7,057 bases of DNA from Firmicutes bacterium UBA5388 (GTDB taxonomy: Bacteria; Bacillota; UBA4882; UBA10575). Numbering within the stretch: position 1 is the stretch's first letter; each line of letters begins with the position of its first letter. The notes beneath the pieces were generated by a model that was not told the DNA's origin, did not search any database, and saw only the letters and a program-made list of their open reading frames with translations. The translations under genes were made by a program, and so were the position numbers. This document shows positions 5,939-7,057 of the stretch, one piece after another. The DNA lies in assembly GCA_002409975.1 (NCBI GenBank), contig DHOO01000088.1, positions 35,652-42,708 on the forward strand, written 5' to 3'.

Positions 5939-6883
5939 GTTGAGCGCCATCTCTGTTGCAATCGTATGCCGCTCTAGCCATTGGAGCAAATCTGTGGTGA
6001 CTTCGTCACGATTAATCTCATTGAGCATCTCATGACGTCCGTCTGGATAGAGTTTATAAGTTAAATCCTTTATCCCAAGCTGCCGATAACTTCTGACAAG
6101 TCTGCGCACTCCTTTACCATTCATCCCCACTGGATCTTTGGCGCCGGAGAAGATATAAATCGGTAGCTCCCTCGGCGTCTTTTTCCGGTTCTTCTTCTTA
6201 TATGTTTCTTTTAAGCCGCGGAAGAGATCATAATAGAGCCCAACCGAAGAGATTCCGCCGCAATACGGATCATTTATATATTTGTCGACTTCTTCTCGAT
6301 CCCGGCTCAGCCAGTCAAAGGGAGTACGAGCGGACTCAAATCCTTTATTATAATTACCAAAAGACAGTTTATTCAATTTCGGACTGGCGGGACGCGGTCC
6401 TTTTTGGGACAATTCCCTTTTAGCAATTGCAATGCCAAGATTAAGAATAATAGAACCGGGACTGTCGTTAGAGCCGGAGAGAATAGCGCCTTGCAACTCT
6501 CCGCCGTGTTTTGTTAGATAATTTTGCGTTAAAAACGACCCCATACTATGTCCGAAAAGAAAAAGGGGCAAACCCGGATTTTCTTTTTTAATGAGACAGG
6601 TCAGTTCATATAGGGTGTTTACTGAGGCATTGAACCCATCCTCTCCCCAATAACCTAAATCCTCGAGGGACTGAACGGTATTTCCATGACCGCGGTGATC
6701 ATTGGCATAGACCAGATAACCATGGGCCGTTAAAGCCGTCGCTACCCGCCGGTAACGCGCTGCTGTCTCCGCAAGTCCATGGGCAATCTGAACGACGGCT
6801 TTCGGCTGTTTTCTCTCCGGTGACCACTTATAAACAAAAATTCTCTCCCCCGAACGCTCGATAAAAGTAAAAGTCTCCTCCAT
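5933..6883 (-). CDS. Alpha/beta hydrolase of the monoacylglycerol lipase/lysophospholipase type
   Basis: 316-residue serine hydrolase of the Hydrolase_4 (serine aminopeptidase S33) group, expected to cleave the ester bond of monoacylglycerols or lysophospholipids in the cytoplasm. The oxyanion region is QIAHGLAE (HG at 35-36), followed by the typical ANDHRGHG (60-67). The nucleophile is S113 in FGHSMGS. The catalytic acid is D250 in FSGAKDPVG and the histidine is H284 in YPDGRHEMLNE, so the triad is complete. The insert at about 140-225 should form the lid. There is no signal peptide or membrane helix. The start is secure: AGGAGGG (6893-6899 on this strand) sits 9 bases before the ATG. It converges on the coat gene and its last three bases overlap the LacI relic. 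Length is normal for the family. The substrate cannot be told from sequence alone. Confidence 0.92.
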   Translation of the reverse strand: MEETFTFIERSGERIFVYKWSPERKQPKAVVQIAHGLAETAARYRRVATALTAHGYLVYANDHRGHGNTVQSLEDLGYWGEDGFNASVNTLYELTCLIKKENPGLPLFLFGHSMGSFLTQNYLTKHGGELQGAILSGSNDSPGSIILNLGIAIAKRELSQKGPRPASPKLNKLSFGNYNKGFESARTPFDWLSRDREEVDKYINDPYCGGISSVGLYYDLFRGLKETYKKKNRKKTPRELPIYIFSGAKDPVGMNGKGVRRLVRSYRQLGIKDLTYKLYPDGRHEMLNEINRDEVTTDLLQWLERHTIATEMALNL

Positions 6884-6892
6884 CTTAATAAT

Positions 6893-6899
6893 CCCTCCT
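6893..6899 (-). promoter_or_regulatory. Ribosome binding site of the hydrolase gene
   Basis: AGGAGGG on the minus strand, 9 bases before the ATG at 6883. It is a near-perfect site and fixes the start. Confidence 0.85.
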
Positions 6900-7057
6900 A
6901 AAAGTTTTTACTCATGGCCATGAAAGCTTAGAGCTTCCCTACCAAATCTAAAGCAGCAGGCTCCTTGGAAAAAAAGGTCACTCCTTGATGCTTATTTTAC
7001 CCGCACAATTCCAGATGTCGATTCGCCCTACCCAGAAAATAGCCTTGGTTGATTCAC
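6900..7057. other. Edge sequence without an assignable gene
   Basis: The last 158 bases lie upstream of the hydrolase gene and probably hold its promoter, but I see no convincing -35/-10 pair. On the minus strand one frame reads INQGYFLGRANRHLELCG, a TAA, then NKHQGVTFFSKEPAALDLVG and a stop, which may be a relic or the tail of a neighbouring repeat. It is too short to judge. Confidence 0.3.

Noticed and set aside
1..7057. CRISPR arrays, tRNA or rRNA genes, complete insertion sequences
   Set aside because: No regular repeat-spacer pattern, no cloverleaf or rRNA-like conserved segment, and no transposase with inverted repeats was seen.

Overview
The window looks like part of the chromosome of an endospore-forming Firmicute. 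It has strong AGGAGG-type ribosome binding sites, a CotF-type spore coat protein, an OmpR/HAMP-kinase operon and a moderate base composition. By general resemblance of the proteins I lean towards Clostridia of the Desulfitobacterium/Desulfosporosinus kind. That is an impression from the sequence, not a search result.

Layout from left to right. (1) 51-1702, minus strand: an eight-helix membrane protein of unknown function, followed about 50 bp later by a DUF2161-type PD-(D/E)XK nuclease-fold protein. The short gap without a terminator suggests one transcript. (2) 1703-2316: about 600 bp of AT-rich sequence with no certain gene. It holds a possible 36-codon minus-strand ORF, a pair of 11-bp direct repeats, a possible coding relic and, at its right end, a candidate regulated promoter. 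(3) 2317-5048, plus strand: a tightly overlapping three-gene operon. It encodes a membrane-anchored protein with an N-terminal UBA-like domain and a C-terminal DUF4342 region, an OmpR/PhoB-class response regulator, and a HAMP sensor histidine kinase. (4) 5220-5714, plus strand: a spore coat F-family protein with its own intrinsic terminator. (5) 5774-5938: an internal fragment of a LacI-family regulator, without DNA-binding domain or C-terminus, squeezed between two convergent genes. (6) 5933-6883, minus strand: a complete serine hydrolase of the monoacylglycerol lipase/lysophospholipase type. (7) 6900-7057: edge sequence with no gene I can support.

The most interesting points are two. Upstream of the three-gene operon there are four hexamers spaced exactly 11 bp apart, ending 10 bp before a TACAAT -10 element, which is the geometry of a PhoB/OmpR-class operator and suggests autoregulation. 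The UBA-DUF4342 gene overlaps the response regulator gene, so this membrane protein may be a third component of the signalling system. The LacI relic is a clear case of gene decay. I found no CRISPR array, complete mobile element or RNA gene.
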